A stretch of DNA of 64,000 bases from Corynebacterium sp. (GCF_030532715.1 NZ_JAUNKO010000002.1:381413-445412), one strand, 5' to 3'. Shown: positions 11,010-21,762, counted from the stretch's first letter. Made by a program: numbers and translations. Notes: a model not told the origin generated them from the letters alone.

Positions 11010-13193
11010 TTAACCTTCGAAGCGGTACCACTGCGCACTCATCGCTGGCAGGTGAAGAATCAACGAGTGCTCGTAGCCGTCCCAGCCTTCCTTCTGGGTT
11101 TCCACCGTACCGGGCAGGGGATTGCCGGCACCCTGGTACAGCGAATCGTCGGTGTTCAGCACCATGCGCCACGTGCCCTCCTCGGGTACGCCCAGGCGGT
11201 ACGCCTTTTGCGATGTGCCACCGAGGTTAAAGACGCAAAACAACTTCTCGCCCTGGGAGCCGTAACGGTGGTACGCGAGGATGTTGTTCGCGGCGTCGTC
11301 AGACTTTGCCCAGGAGAAGCCCGCGTAATTGTAGTCTTGCGTGTACAGCGCTGGGGTGTCCTTATACAACGCGTTCAGGTTGCGCACGAGTGTATGGATG
11401 CCCTGGTGGTACTCGCCCTCCCAGCCTTCCATGTCCCCCCAATCCAGGGAGCGTGCTTCCGACCACTCTTGAATCTGGCCGAAGTCCTGGCCTTGGAACA
11501 GCAAATTCTTGCCAGGGTGGGACCACATGTAGGCGAGGAACGTGCGCATACCTGCGGCCTTGTTCCAGGTGTCGCCGGGCATGCGGTGCCAGAGTGAACC
11601 CTTGCCGTGTACCACTTCATCGTGCGAAATGGGCAACACGAACTTTTCCGAATAGGCGTACACCATTGAGAAGGTGATCTCGTGATGATGGTGCTCGCGG
11701 TGCACGGGGTCCTTAGAGAAGTACTCCAAGGTGTCGTTCATCCAACCCATGTTCCACTTGAAGGAGAAGCCCAAGCCGCCGTCCTCCGTGGGGGAGGTCA
11801 CGCCCGTCCATGAGGTGGATTCCTCGGCGATGGTCAACACGCCGGGGTGCTCGCGGTGCACAGTGGCATTCATCTCCTGAAGGAATTGCACAGCTTCCAA
11901 GTGCTCATTGCCGCCGTATTGGTTGGGTTCCCATTCGCCGGCGTCGCGGGAGTAATCCAGGTACAGCATGGAGGCGACGGCGTCGACACGCAGCCCGTCG
12001 ATGTGGAACTCCTCGCACCAGTAGAGGGCGTTCGCAACAAGGAAGTTGCGCACCTCGTGGCGGCCAAAATCGAACACGTAGGTGCCCCAGTCCTTTTGTT
12101 CACCGCGGCGCCAGTCGGGGTGCTCGTACAGGGCGCGGCCGTCGAAACGCGCCAACGCCCAATCGTCCTTGGGGAAATGCGCAGGCACCCAGTCAACAAT
12201 GACGCCGATGCCGCGGGCGTGGAATGCGTCCACCAGCGCGCGGAACTCATCCGGGGTGCCCCAGCGCGAGCTCGGTGCGAAATACCCCGACACCTGGTAC
12301 CCCCAGGAGCCGCCGAATGGGTGTTCTGCAACGGGCATGAATTCCACATGCGTATAGCCCATGTCCGCAACGTAATTCACCAGCTCCGTGGCGAGCTCTT
12401 TGTATCCCAAACCCTGCTTCCAGGAGCCTAAGTGTACCTCGTACACACTCATCGGCAGTTCGTCCGCGTTCACGGCCGCGCGATGCGCCAGCCACTCTGC
12501 GTCCTGCCACTGATACTCGGATGAGGTAATCACCGACCCCGTAGCGGGAGGCGTTTCCGCGAGGCGTGCCAGCGGGTCCGCCTTATCGCGCCGGTGCCCT
12601 TCTTGGGTCTGGATTGCGTACTTATACACCTCGCCAGCGCCCACGCCCGGAATGAACAATTCCCAAATGCCGCAGGAACCCAGCGAGCGCATGGGGAACT
12701 GGGAAGAATTCCAACCACAGAAATCGCCAACCACGGCGCAACCAATAGCGTTCGGGGCCCACACCGCGAACGAAGTGCCCGACACCTCGCCGAGCTCCGT
12801 GGAAAACGTGCGCACATGCGAACCCAGAACCTCCCACAAGCGTTCGTGGCGGCCCTCCGCAATCAGGTAAATATCAGTCTCGCCGAGGGTGGGGAGAAAC
12901 GCGTAGGGGTCGGCAATCACGCGAGGTTCGAAGCCCGGCCATGTGATTCGCAGGCGGTAATCCCGCTGCTCGCCCTCAACCTCGACGGCGAAAATATCGT
13001 CGCCAATCGGCTGCATGAGGATCTCGGTGCCGTCAATGAGCAATTCTACCTGCTCAGCCCCAAGCTGGCGGGTGCGCACGACGTTGCCGTGCCAGCCGTA
13101 GAAACCGTGGGGATCATGGTGCTGGCAATTGCGCAGACGATCCAGATCGGAGCGCGGAATCGCGAGCGAACTGGGGACCTTCGAATCAGTCAT
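11010..13193 (-). CDS. glgB: 1,4-alpha-glucan branching enzyme
   Basis: A 727-residue GH13 enzyme that makes alpha-1,6 branches in glycogen-like glucan. N-terminal beta-sandwich modules precede the barrel. The nucleophile region is [15 protein letters not shown], the acid/base region is TIAEESTSW, and the third carboxylate lies in [11 protein letters not shown] preferred the ATG at 13193 (GAAGGG about 9 nt upstream) over a TTG at 13208. It lies downstream of glgE on the same strand, so branching and maltosyl transfer are likely co-expressed. Confidence 0.96.
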   Translation of the reverse strand: MTDSKVPSSLAIPRSDLDRLRNCQHHDPHGFYGWHGNVVRTRQLGAEQVELLIDGTEILMQPIGDDIFAVEVEGEQRDYRLRITWPGFEPRVIADPYAFLPTLGETDIYLIAEGRHERLWEVLGSHVRTFSTELGEVSGTSFAVWAPNAIGCAVVGDFCGWNSSQFPMRSLGSCGIWELFIPGVGAGEVYKYAIQTQEGHRRDKADPLARLAETPPATGSVITSSEYQWQDAEWLAHRAAVNADELPMSVYEVHLGSWKQGLGYKELATELVNYVADMGYTHVEFMPVAEHPFGGSWGYQVSGYFAPSSRWGTPDEFRALVDAFHARGIGVIVDWVPAHFPKDDWALARFDGRALYEHPDWRRGEQKDWGTYVFDFGRHEVRNFLVANALYWCEEFHIDGLRVDAVASMLYLDYSRDAGEWEPNQYGGNEHLEAVQFLQEMNATVHREHPGVLTIAEESTSWTGVTSPTEDGGLGFSFKWNMGWMNDTLEYFSKDPVHREHHHHEITFSMVYAYSEKFVLPISHDEVVHGKGSLWHRMPGDTWNKAAGMRTFLAYMWSHPGKNLLFQGQDFGQIQEWSEARSLDWGDMEGWEGEYHQGIHTLVRNLNALYKDTPALYTQDYNYAGFSWAKSDDAANNILAYHRYGSQGEKLFCVFNLGGTSQKAYRLGVPEEGTWRMVLNTDDSLYQGAGNPLPGTVETQKEGWDGYEHSLILHLPAMSAQWYRFEG

Positions 13194-13236
13194 GTGGGGA
13201 CCCTTCAAGAAAAATGAATGTTGACTTAAAAAATAA

Positions 13237-13300
13237 CAGCACCCGCATTACATTCAAGCAGCGCTCTATACTTCGACGCTACCGAACAAAGCGGGTGCTG
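13237..13300 (-). promoter_or_regulatory. Inverted repeat between glgE and glgB
   Basis: CAGCACCCGC at 13237-13246 and GCGGGTGCTG at 13291-13300 are perfect 10-bp complements with a 44-nt spacer. The hairpin would form in the glgE-glgB intergenic RNA. It could be an attenuator, a processing site or a stabiliser. There is no obvious U-tract on the minus strand. Confidence 0.45.
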
Positions 13301-13344
13301 GGGGCTCGCTGAAGGTGAACTCAATCACCTTCGCTCACAAGGTG

Positions 13345-15375
13345 CTAGTCGTGATATTCGGAAACCTCACGCCAAGCGAGCTTTTCCCGGCGCTGGGCCG
13401 GCACTTCAGGTAGGACAAAGATGTGTGCTACGTCCCGCCAAGGTTCCAGCCGAACGTAATTGTGCTCGCCCCAAGTGTACGTGGCACCAGTTATTTCGTC
13501 GTGCACCTCGAAACCAACCGCGCCGCTCAACCCTAAAGCGCGCAGGTCAAGGTGCAGCGTGCCCTCTTGGGCATTGTTCGGATCCAAGTTGACCACCACC
13601 AAAATAGTGTTGCCGGTCAAAGCATCCACCTTGGAGTACGCCATGAGCTGATCATTATCCACCGCGTGGAAATGCAAGTTCCGCAGCTGTTGCAGCGCCG
13701 GATTCTCGCGGCGAATCTTGTTCAGCATCGTAATAAACGGCTCCAAGGAGTCGCCGGACTCCAACGCCTGCTCGAAATTGCGCGGGCGCAGCTCGTACTT
13801 TTCGCTGTTGTCGTATTCCTCGCTGCCGGGCGCCACGGCCTGGTGCTCGTACAGTTCGTAGCCGGAGTACACGCCCCACAGCGGTGACATCGTGGCGGCC
13901 AATACCGCGCGGATGGCGAACATTGCGCGGCCACCGTATTGCAGGGAGGCATGCAAAATATCCGGGGTATTCACAAACAGGTTCGGGCGGGAGACGTCCG
14001 CCATGTTGGCGATTTCCTTCCCGAATTGCTCCAGCTCGTACTTGGAGGTTTGCCAGGTGAAATACGTGTAGCTCTGCGAGAACCCGAGCTTTGCCAAACC
14101 GTACAGCCGCGGCCGACGGGTAAAAGCTTCCGCGAGGAAAATCACATCCGGGTGCGTTTCATGGACGGTAGCGATGAGCCACTCCCAGAAGTTCGCTGGT
14201 TTGGTGTGCGGGTTGTCCACGCGGAACGTCTTCACACCCCGCTTGATCCAGAACAACACCACCCGCAGGATCTCCTTGTAGATACCCTCCGCATCATTAT
14301 CAAAATTCAGCGGGTAGATGTCCTGGTAGCGCTTCGGCGGGTTTTCCGCGTACGCGATGTGGCCATCCGGCAACACCGTGAACCACTCCGGGTGCTTTTC
14401 CGCCCACGGGTGATCCGGCGCGCACTGCAACGCCAGATCCAACGCCACCTCAAGCCCAAGCTTCTTTGCGTGCTTGACCAGCGCTTCAAAGTCTTTCAAG
14501 GTGCCCAGTTCTGGGTGCACCGCGTCGTGGCCGCCCGCGCTGGAACCAATAGCCCACGGGGATCCCACATCTTCCGGGGCGGCTTCCAACGTGTTGTTGC
14601 GGCCCTTGCGGTTGATTTCGCCGATCGGATGGATGGGCGGGAAATAGACGGTATCAAAGCCCATGCGTGCGACGCGTTCCAAGGCGTCGGCAGTCGTTTT
14701 AAAGGTTCCGTGGACCGGGTTGCCATGCTCGTCCCAGCCGCCCGTGGAGCGGGGGAACAATTCGTACCAAGAGCCAACGAGCGCTCCGCGGCGCTCCACC
14801 TTTACTTTGCGGGTTTTGCCGCGGGTTAACAATTCACGCAGTGGGTGCAGCTCCAATAGCTGCAACGTTTCGCGCGACAACCCCGGTGCCACGCGTGCCC
14901 GCAGGTCCCCATTCCCGCGAAGTGATTCCGCCACTTTGAGTAGCCGTGGCCGCTGCGCCTTCGGCACCCCCTGCGCCGCGCGCTCGAACAACCGTGCGCC
15001 GTGTTCGAGGTCGTTGGCCAGCTGCTCCGCATCCTGGCCCGCTTCAATTTTTGCGTTTACCGCGTGCCGCCACGTGGCCATCGGGTCAGACCAGGCGTCC
15101 ACCCGCACCGTCCAGTCACCCGGCACGTCCGGCACGAAAATCGCGTTTACTTGATCGGGGTCGTGCTCACTGCGCTGCATGGTGATGCGGCGTGTCGTGG
15201 GAGCCACGGAGGAAGCTTTCGGCCCCTTGATGTTCACCGTTGCGGAGAGTGCATCATGCCCTTCTCGCCATACCACGGCGAACACTGGGATAACCTCCCC
15301 GACAACAGCTTTGGAGGGATGCGCCCCTCCCGAAACCTGTGGGCGGACGTCATCAATTCCTAGTCTTCCAGTCAC
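13345..15375 (-). CDS. glgE: Alpha-1,4-glucan:maltose-1-phosphate maltosyltransferase
   Basis: A 676-residue GH13 family member that extends alpha-glucan with maltose 1-phosphate. An N-terminal beta domain (to about residue 100) is followed by a helical region. The catalytic barrel has [10 protein letters not shown] carrying the nucleophile (about residue 385) and VIFLAEAF carrying the acid/base Glu (about 412). Length and motifs match actinobacterial GlgE. The start is GTG with AAGTGAG upstream. No phosphorylase or trehalose gene is in the window. Confidence 0.95.
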   Translation of the reverse strand: MTGRLGIDDVRPQVSGGAHPSKAVVGEVIPVFAVVWREGHDALSATVNIKGPKASSVAPTTRRITMQRSEHDPDQVNAIFVPDVPGDWTVRVDAWSDPMATWRHAVNAKIEAGQDAEQLANDLEHGARLFERAAQGVPKAQRPRLLKVAESLRGNGDLRARVAPGLSRETLQLLELHPLRELLTRGKTRKVKVERRGALVGSWYELFPRSTGGWDEHGNPVHGTFKTTADALERVARMGFDTVYFPPIHPIGEINRKGRNNTLEAAPEDVGSPWAIGSSAGGHDAVHPELGTLKDFEALVKHAKKLGLEVALDLALQCAPDHPWAEKHPEWFTVLPDGHIAYAENPPKRYQDIYPLNFDNDAEGIYKEILRVVLFWIKRGVKTFRVDNPHTKPANFWEWLIATVHETHPDVIFLAEAFTRRPRLYGLAKLGFSQSYTYFTWQTSKYELEQFGKEIANMADVSRPNLFVNTPDILHASLQYGGRAMFAIRAVLAATMSPLWGVYSGYELYEHQAVAPGSEEYDNSEKYELRPRNFEQALESGDSLEPFITMLNKIRRENPALQQLRNLHFHAVDNDQLMAYSKVDALTGNTILVVVNLDPNNAQEGTLHLDLRALGLSGAVGFEVHDEITGATYTWGEHNYVRLEPWRDVAHIFVLPEVPAQRREKLAWREVSEYHD

Positions 15376-15505
15376 TGCTCACTTCGCTTTCAATTTATGT
15401 CCTCTGACCAACCCAGGCCAGCTGTCCTTTGCCAGCCTAGTTGAGGCAACACGGTTTCTACAGAGGCTCAGTGAAAACTCACAAGAGTTCAGCCATGATA
15501 GAAGT

Positions 15506-16336
15506 GTGAATGATATTGATCCAGATCTCCTTGTAGATTTTCGAAATGTAACGTTTGTTCGAGGTGGAAAAACGCTTGTTGGGCCGGTTGACTGGCAGAT
15601 TGAATTAGATGAACGCTGGGTGATTATTGGCCCCAACGGCGCCGGGAAAACTACGCTTGTTCGGCTCGCCGCGGCGGAGGAATACCCGTCTGGCGGGCAG
15701 GCATACATCATGGGTGAGCGCGTCGGAAAAACCGATATGCGGGACCTTCGCACCATGATCGGAATGTCGTCTTCGGCCTTGGGTAACCGCATTCCGCCCA
15801 ACGAACAAGTGGGTGACCTTGTGGTGTCCGCCGGGTATGCGATTTTGGGGCGCTGGCGCGAGGATTACGAGGAGATGGACTTCGACCAAGCCGACGAAAT
15901 CCTCGAACAGGTTGGCGCATTGCATCTGCGTCATCGGAGCTGGGGAACGTTGAGTGAAGGCGAGCGAAAAAGGGTGCTTGTGGCGCGCGCGTTGATGACC
16001 AACCCGGAACTGTTAATCCTCGATGAACCCGGTGCGGGGTTAGATTTAGGGGGTCGTGAAGATCTTGTGGGCTACCTCGGGAACCTCGCTATGGATGCGG
16101 ACGCCCCGGCGATAGTGATGATCACACACCATGTTGAGGAAATCCCTAATGGCTTCACCCACGCCATGCTGCTTGACGAGGGTTCCGTGGTCGCCCAAGG
16201 TTTGATCGATGACGTGCTGACCAGCGAAAACTTGACCCGCGCTTTCCATCAGCCGATCAGTATTGACAAGATTGACGGCCGCTATTTTGCCCGCAGGTTG
16301 CGGCCCGGCGGCGTGCATCGGAAGGTGACGGGGTGA
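15506..16336 (+). CDS. ABC transporter ATP-binding protein
   Basis: A 276-residue ABC ATPase with Walker A GPNGAGKTT, signature LSEGERKRV, Walker B ELLILDEPGAG and an H-loop histidine in MITHH. No permease is adjacent, so the partner is unknown; the closest style is that of ModF-like or soluble ABC ATPases. I chose the GTG at 15506. It has no Shine-Dalgarno site, but a CATGAT -10-like box sits about 6 nt upstream. The frame stays open further upstream, where it would overlap glgE. The last bases overlap the next start (GTGA). Confidence 0.85.
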   Translation: MNDIDPDLLVDFRNVTFVRGGKTLVGPVDWQIELDERWVIIGPNGAGKTTLVRLAAAEEYPSGGQAYIMGERVGKTDMRDLRTMIGMSSSALGNRIPPNEQVGDLVVSAGYAILGRWREDYEEMDFDQADEILEQVGALHLRHRSWGTLSEGERKRVLVARALMTNPELLILDEPGAGLDLGGREDLVGYLGNLAMDADAPAIVMITHHVEEIPNGFTHAMLLDEGSVVAQGLIDDVLTSENLTRAFHQPISIDKIDGRYFARRLRPGGVHRKVTG

Positions 16337-17469
16337 CGTTCAGCCCCGCCGAAGTCCGTTTTCTCGCCGAACATGCGGACGAATTTGCGGAGGTGGATGC
16401 GCCGCTGACTCCGGCGACGCTTCTCCGTGACACCGCGTTGCTGCGTGAACGTTTCGGCGAGGGTGCGCGCGCGGTTGCGGAGTTGATTCAGGCGCGCCGC
16501 AGTGCCGCAGGCAAGTTGCCGGAGCACTGGCTCATGTGCCGGGATTCCGCGCAGCAGGCCACGGCGTTGGCTGTTGCGCAGGTGCGCGCGGATCGGCTGT
16601 ATCGCACCCTTGGAGAGTGCCAAGTTCTCGATGTGACCTGCTCGATTGGCACGGAGGGTCATGCGATGTTGGCGGCTGGTTTGGGTTACATCGGCGCCGA
16701 TATCTCCCTGCCGCGAGTGCTCATGGCGCGCTACAATGTCCCCGCGCCGTACCTGCTTGCCGACGCCCTGACTCCCGCCATCACCGCCGCCAGCGTCGTC
16801 GTGGCGGATCCCGCGCGCCGTGACGGTGGCCGCCGGATTAGCTCGCCGGATCAGTTGATTCCGCCGTTGCCGAGGTTGTTGCACACCTGGCGTGATTCGA
16901 ACATAGCTATTAAGTGTGCGCCGGGGCTTGATTTTTCGGGTTGGCCCGGTTTGGTCAGTGTGGTCAGCCTCGAAGGGGGTGTGAAGGAAGCCTGTTTGTA
17001 TAGCGCGGCGTTGGGGGAGGGGCGACGTCGAGAGGCGGTGGTGTTGCGTGGCGATACCCGCGACGTTATTGACGATACGTTCGACTCTAATGTCGGCGCG
17101 GCAAGCCCTGGCGAATACATTATCGACCCCGATGGTGCGATTGTGCGCGCTGGCCTTGTTCGCCACTTTGCCCAGCGTGAAGGCTTGTGGATGCTGGATG
17201 AGCGCATTGCCTACCTCACTGGCAATCGGATTCCGCGCGGTTACAGCGGTTTCCGGATCCTTGAGGAAGTGTCGATGAAACGTTTGAAACAGCGGTTGCG
17301 GTCCTGGGGATGCGGCAGTGTGGAAATCCTTGTGCGTGGACTAGATGTGGACCCCGATCGATTGCGGCGTGAGTGCAAGCTGCGAGGCACGCGGCCGTTG
17401 GCGGTGGTGTGCACGCGGATCGGCTCGCGCGGGGTGGCGTTCGTGTGCGAGCCACGACAACGCGGGTAA
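16333..17469 (+). CDS. Class I SAM-dependent methyltransferase, THUMP-like
   Basis: A 378-residue protein. The Rossmann motif I appears as VLDVTCSIGTEG, and VVVADPARRDGGRR resembles the catalytic DPAR segment of this family. The C-terminal part (MKRLKQRLRSWGCG) is the THUMP-like domain that suggests an RNA substrate. It overlaps the ABC ATPase stop by 4 bases. The exact target is unknown. Confidence 0.8.
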   Translation: MTFSPAEVRFLAEHADEFAEVDAPLTPATLLRDTALLRERFGEGARAVAELIQARRSAAGKLPEHWLMCRDSAQQATALAVAQVRADRLYRTLGECQVLDVTCSIGTEGHAMLAAGLGYIGADISLPRVLMARYNVPAPYLLADALTPAITAASVVVADPARRDGGRRISSPDQLIPPLPRLLHTWRDSNIAIKCAPGLDFSGWPGLVSVVSLEGGVKEACLYSAALGEGRRREAVVLRGDTRDVIDDTFDSNVGAASPGEYIIDPDGAIVRAGLVRHFAQREGLWMLDERIAYLTGNRIPRGYSGFRILEEVSMKRLKQRLRSWGCGSVEILVRGLDVDPDRLRRECKLRGTRPLAVVCTRIGSRGVAFVCEPRQRG

Positions 17470-17510
17470 GTGTAGCCTTAGTTTGTCGTGCGCTTTGGGC
17501 GTGCGGCGAC

Positions 17511-17516
17511 TATGAT
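17511..17516 (+). promoter_or_regulatory. Candidate -10 box for the etfBA operon
   Basis: TATGAT lies 38 nt before the etfB ATG. No convincing -35 is at the right spacing. Confidence 0.35.
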
Positions 17517-17553
17517 GTGTTGCGTTTGCGCGAACAGAAAGGTGCCCAACTTC

Positions 17554-18333
17554 ATGTCCACAATCGTGGTTTTGGTGAAAAATGTGCCGGACACATGGTC
17601 GATAAAGACATTAAATCCGGACTTTACTCTGCATCGTGAAGGTGTGGACGAAGTTATCGATGAAATTAACGAATACGCGGTTGAACAGGCGCTGCAACTT
17701 CGGGAAGCTAACGAAGGGTTCCGCGTGGTCGCCCTCTCCATGGGCCCGCAGCGCGCCGAAACCGCGTTGCGCAAAGCCTTGGCCATGGGTGCTGACGATG
17801 CTGTGCTGGTCACCGACCCCAGCCTTGCGGGCTCCGATATGCTCGGCACGGCGTGGGTGCTGCATAATGCGCTCAACGCCCTCGACGACGTGCAGCTGAT
17901 CGTTGCCGGCAACGCTTCCTCCGATGGCGGTTGTGGCGCGTTGCCGGGCATGCTGGCCGAGTACCGTCAACTTCCCGCATTAACGAACCTGCGTTCGCTC
18001 ACCCTGGCGGACGGCCAACTGGCCGGCGTGCGCGAATCCCACGACGGCGAATACCACGTCACTGCGCCGCTGCCCGCCATCGTGTCCGTCACCGAGCAGT
18101 CCGCCAAGCCGCGGTTCCCGAATTTCAAGGGCCTCATGGCCGCGAAAAAGGCCGCGATTCGTACGCTCACACTTGCGGAAATCGGCGTTGCCCCAGAGCA
18201 AGTTGGCCTAGCGCACGCGGTCACCGTGGTGCGTTCCGCCGAAACCCGTCCCGAACGCACCAGCGGCGAAATCGTGCGCAGCAACGGTGCCGCTGAAATC
18301 ATCGAATTCCTCGCCGCCCAAAAATTGATCTAG
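17554..18333 (+). CDS. etfB: Electron transfer flavoprotein subunit beta
   Basis: A 259-residue subunit of the heterodimeric flavoprotein that carries electrons from acyl-CoA and other dehydrogenases toward the quinone pool. The start MSTIVVLVKNVPDTW and the segments DEINEYAVEQALQLRE and ALAMGADDAVLV are typical, the last for the AMP-binding part. I chose the ATG at 17554, with AGAAAGG about 10 nt upstream. etfA follows after 13 bp. Confidence 0.95.
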   Translation: MSTIVVLVKNVPDTWSIKTLNPDFTLHREGVDEVIDEINEYAVEQALQLREANEGFRVVALSMGPQRAETALRKALAMGADDAVLVTDPSLAGSDMLGTAWVLHNALNALDDVQLIVAGNASSDGGCGALPGMLAEYRQLPALTNLRSLTLADGQLAGVRESHDGEYHVTAPLPAIVSVTEQSAKPRFPNFKGLMAAKKAAIRTLTLAEIGVAPEQVGLAHAVTVVRSAETRPERTSGEIVRSNGAAEIIEFLAAQKLI

Positions 18334-18346
18334 GAGCCTGAAACCA

Positions 18347-19297
18347 ATGTCTTTCGCATATATTGCGGTCGAACACTCCGGCGGCGAACTCGACGCCGTC
18401 ACCGGGGAACTCATTACCGCCGCCAAGGTGTTCGGCGCTGTGTCTGCCGTTGTGGTGGGTGCTCCCGGTACCGCTGCGGCGCTTGCCCCGGCGTTGGCGC
18501 AGCTTGGCGCAGACCAAATCGTGGCGGCCGAATCCGATTCTGTGTCCAGCCGGGTGGTGCTCCCGATCGTGGACGCCCTCACGCTGCTCGCTTCCACCAA
18601 CCCCGCCCCGATTCTGCTTGCCGCCGACGTGGTGGGCAACGAGGCCGCGGGTCGTCTCGCCGCGCGCCTAGCCAGTGGCGTGTTGTGCAACGTGGTGGGT
18701 GTCAACGCCGATCGAACCGCACAGATGTCCATTTTTGGCGATACCATTGCGGTGACCGCGGCGGTGGGGGGTACCTGCCCGCTGTACACATTGCGCCCCG
18801 GCGCGGTGGACGCGCAGCCGCAACCCGCCGCGGGTCAAGTGGTAACCCTTGAACTTCCGGGTGCTACCGCCAAGGATGTCACCGTTACCGCATTTGAACC
18901 GGCGCAGCGGGGCATGCGTCCAGACTTGACTCAGGCGAAGGTTGTCGTCGCTGGCGGCCGGGGCGTGGGGTCCGCGGAAGGTTTCCACGACCTCGTCGAA
19001 CCACTTGCCGACGCCCTGCAAGGCGCTGTCGGCGCAACCCGTGACGCCGTGGACAACGGCTATTATCCCGGCATGTACCAGATCGGCCAGACGGGCGTCA
19101 CGGTCTCCCCGGACTTGTACATCGGTCTCGGTATCTCGGGCGCGATCCAGCACAAATCCGGGATGCAAACGTCCAAGACGATTATCGCCATAAACAATGA
19201 TGAAGATGCTCCCATTTTCGAAATTGCTGATCTGGGTGTGGTGGGCGATGTGCACCAGATCGTCCCCGAACTTATCGAGGAGCTTCGGCGCCGATGA
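18347..19297 (+). CDS. etfA: Electron transfer flavoprotein subunit alpha
   Basis: A 316-residue FAD-binding subunit partner of EtfB. The C-terminal FAD domain is intact: VVAGGRGVGSAEGF, then GQTGVTVSPDLYIGLGISGAIQH, KTIIAINNDEDAPIF. The stop overlaps the ATG of the next gene (ATGA), so the desulfurase is translationally coupled. Confidence 0.96.
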   Translation: MSFAYIAVEHSGGELDAVTGELITAAKVFGAVSAVVVGAPGTAAALAPALAQLGADQIVAAESDSVSSRVVLPIVDALTLLASTNPAPILLAADVVGNEAAGRLAARLASGVLCNVVGVNADRTAQMSIFGDTIAVTAAVGGTCPLYTLRPGAVDAQPQPAAGQVVTLELPGATAKDVTVTAFEPAQRGMRPDLTQAKVVVAGGRGVGSAEGFHDLVEPLADALQGAVGATRDAVDNGYYPGMYQIGQTGVTVSPDLYIGLGISGAIQHKSGMQTSKTIIAINNDEDAPIFEIADLGVVGDVHQIVPELIEELRRR

Positions 19298-20403
19298 CCT
19301 ACCTCGACCACGCCGCCACCACGCCGTTGCGGGAGTGCGCTCGGACGGCGTGGCTGGAGGCATCCGAACTGCTCAACCCCGGTGGTCAGTACGCTTCTGG
19401 GCGGCGCGCTCGCCGCGCCCTGGAGGAAGCACGCGAACGGATTGCCGGCGTGCTGGATTGCCACCCCGTGGAGGTGATTTTTACCGCCTCCGGTACTGAG
19501 GCCAATAATCTCGCCGTGCGTGGCTTGGCGGCCGCTTCCCAATCCCCGCGGATTGTTTCCACCCCAATCGAGCACCCGTCCGTCCTTGAGACGGTGCGCG
19601 CGCTGGCTTCGCAGCCTGAGTGGTTGCCGGTCGGTAGCGATGGGGTAGTCGCCGACCTTGACGCGCTCTCCACTCCCGCAGCGGTGATTTGCTGTATGTG
19701 GGCGAATAATGAAACTGGCGCGATTCAGCCAATTGACCGCGTGATCGCCGCCGCAGGTCAAACGCCAGTTCATGTTGATGCGGTGCAGGCGGTGGGACAT
19801 TTGCCGGTGTCGTTTCGCGGCGTGGGGGCCACCACGCTAAGCGCAAGCGCACATAAGTTTGGCGGGCCGCGAGGTGTTGGGCTGCTGCTCGCCAAACGGT
19901 CTCCAGCCCCGAAACCTGTGCTTACTGGCGGCGGCCAGGAACGCGGCTTGCGTCCCGGTACGGTCGATGTCGCCGGCGCGGTTGCCACCGCAGCTGCATT
20001 GGAAGAGGCCGTAGCAACCATGGCGGCTGAACACACCCGCCTTGCCGGGCTGCGCGACGAGTTGCGCGATCGCATCCTTGCGGAGGTGGACGACGTGCTG
20101 ATTCACACCCCGTCCCACGGCGCGCTGCCAGGGCATCTGTTTGTGTCCTTCCCAGGTGCCGAAGGCGATAGTTTGATCATGTTGTTCGATGCGGTTGGTA
20201 TCGAGTGTTCCACTGGTTCGGCCTGTGCGCACGGGGTCAACCGGGCGAGCGAAACACTGTTGGCTCAAGGCGTGAGCGAGCAGCACGCCCGTAGTGCGTT
20301 GCGTTTTAGCCTGGGGCGTACCACCACGGCGGCGGATATTGATGCGGTGGCTGCACAGGTGGGGGATGTGGTGCGCCGCGCCCGTATCGCAGGCATGGCC
20401 TAG
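19294..20403 (+). CDS. Cysteine desulfurase (NifS/IscS class)
   Basis: A 369-residue PLP enzyme that removes sulfur from cysteine as a persulfide. The PLP lysine lies in SASAHKFGGPRG and the loop with the catalytic cysteine is STGSACAHG. Its neighbours explain the job: in actinobacteria this gene sits with etfBA and mnmA, so it likely supplies sulfur for tRNA 2-thiouridine made by MnmA. Here mnmA is separated by an opposed MFS gene. Confidence 0.93.
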   Translation: MTYLDHAATTPLRECARTAWLEASELLNPGGQYASGRRARRALEEARERIAGVLDCHPVEVIFTASGTEANNLAVRGLAAASQSPRIVSTPIEHPSVLETVRALASQPEWLPVGSDGVVADLDALSTPAAVICCMWANNETGAIQPIDRVIAAAGQTPVHVDAVQAVGHLPVSFRGVGATTLSASAHKFGGPRGVGLLLAKRSPAPKPVLTGGGQERGLRPGTVDVAGAVATAAALEEAVATMAAEHTRLAGLRDELRDRILAEVDDVLIHTPSHGALPGHLFVSFPGAEGDSLIMLFDAVGIECSTGSACAHGVNRASETLLAQGVSEQHARSALRFSLGRTTTAADIDAVAAQVGDVVRRARIAGMA

Positions 20404-21704
20404 GCGAGTGCGCGGTCTTTCCCCTCTGGTAGTAGCCAGGCCGCCAGCGTGGCGATTGCAAACGCCCCGCCGAAGAGCGCGAATAGGCTGGGCACCCCGC
20501 CGAGGGCCAATAGCGGCGGCACGATCAGGGGCGCGATTATGGAGGCGATGCGGCCGAAACCGGCCGCCGCACCCGTGCCCGCACCTCGTAGCGACGTGGG
20601 GTAGAGCTCTGGGCCGATGGCATACAGCGCGCCCCAGGCGCCTAGGTTGAAAAAGGACAGCATGCATCCCGCCGCGATGATCCCCTCCGGAGACTCCGCG
20701 AATCCGAACAATCCGGCGGCTAACGCCGAGCCAAATAGGAAGGCGGCGAGGGTGTTGCGGCGGCCCCAGCGTTCAATGAGGAGAGCGGCGCACGCGTAGC
20801 CCGGCAATTGCGCCAGGGTGATGATGAGCGTGTATGTGAAGGATTTCAGCAGATCGTGCCCTTGCGCCACCAAGATCGAGGGGATCCAGATAAAGGCGCC
20901 GTAATAGGCAAGGTTAATGCAAAACCAGATAGCCCACAGGTTTGCCGTGCGAGCGCGCAGGGGAGCGGACCAGATGGAGCGGGCGGTAACGGGTGCGGAA
21001 GTGGGGGCGTCGATACGCGCAGGTGCGCTGGTGTGCTCGGCGGCCTGCTCGAAGGAACGAACGATTGCCTCGGCTTCGTTGTGGCGGCCCCGCAGCTCGA
21101 GGAAGCGCACGGATTCGGGTAGGCCGCGCCGTACAATCATCGAATAAATTGCCGGAATTGCGCCGAGTGCTAGCGCCCACCGCCAACCGGAGTTGCCCGC
21201 CGTGACCACTGTTGTTCCGATAATGGCGGCAAGAATCCACCCTACCGCCCAGAACGCTTCGAGGATGACCACCATGCGTCCGCGAACGCGCCGCGGGGAG
21301 AATTCCGAAACGTACGTGGAGGCGACTGGTAGTTCGGCGCCGAGTCCGAGGCCGACGAGAAACCGCAACGCCAGCAGCATGGCCAGCCCGCTCGATAGCG
21401 CGGAGGCGCCGGTAGCCAGCCCATAGACGAGCATGGAGAATGCGAACACGTTGCGGCGGCCGAAGCGGTCTGCCAGTAAACCGCCGAGGGTTGCGCCGAG
21501 TGCCATGCCGACGAAACCGATGGATCCGAGGACGGAGACCTGCGTGGCGTTGAGGTTCCAGTGCACGGCTAGTGCGGCCATGATGAAGGAAATAAGCCCG
21601 ATGTCCATGGCGTCCAGCGCCCAACCTACGCCGGAGATGCCGAGCATACGGTAATGCTTGCGGGATACGGGGAGTTCGTCTAAACGTTCGCTGCGGCTTA
21701 ACAT
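20400..21704 (-). CDS. MFS transporter, sugar/aromatic-acid symporter type
   Basis: A 434-residue 12-helix major facilitator. The loop 2-3 motif GGLLADRFGRRN is clear, and RFLVGLGLGAELPV is typical of the sugar- and acid-transporter branch. The substrate is not predictable. I chose the ATG at 21704 (MLSRSERLDELPVSRKHY); an ATG at 21722 would add six residues. It converges on the desulfurase with a 4-bp overlap and diverges from mnmA. A palindrome lies in its promoter region. Confidence 0.8.
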   Translation of the reverse strand: MLSRSERLDELPVSRKHYRMLGISGVGWALDAMDIGLISFIMAALAVHWNLNATQVSVLGSIGFVGMALGATLGGLLADRFGRRNVFAFSMLVYGLATGASALSSGLAMLLALRFLVGLGLGAELPVASTYVSEFSPRRVRGRMVVILEAFWAVGWILAAIIGTTVVTAGNSGWRWALALGAIPAIYSMIVRRGLPESVRFLELRGRHNEAEAIVRSFEQAAEHTSAPARIDAPTSAPVTARSIWSAPLRARTANLWAIWFCINLAYYGAFIWIPSILVAQGHDLLKSFTYTLIITLAQLPGYACAALLIERWGRRNTLAAFLFGSALAAGLFGFAESPEGIIAAGCMLSFFNLGAWGALYAIGPELYPTSLRGAGTGAAAGFGRIASIIAPLIVPPLLALGGVPSLFALFGGAFAIATLAAWLLPEGKDRALA

Positions 21705-21724
21705 GTTTCCACTATGGCACATAT

Positions 21725-21739
21725 GTGTAATAAATACAC
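21725..21739. promoter_or_regulatory. Candidate operator palindrome GTGTA-N5-TACAC
   Basis: A perfect 5-bp inverted repeat with an AT-rich 5-bp spacer lies just upstream of the MFS start. Size and symmetry suit a dimeric repressor site. No regulator gene is adjacent. Confidence 0.4.
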
Positions 21740-21762
21740 TTACTGGGGGGTGGGGCTTGTAA

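Noticed and set aside
15179..15505. Extended N-terminus of the ABC ATPase
   Set aside because: It overlaps glgE on the other strand and carries no ABC features. The conserved domain begins right after the GTG at 15506.
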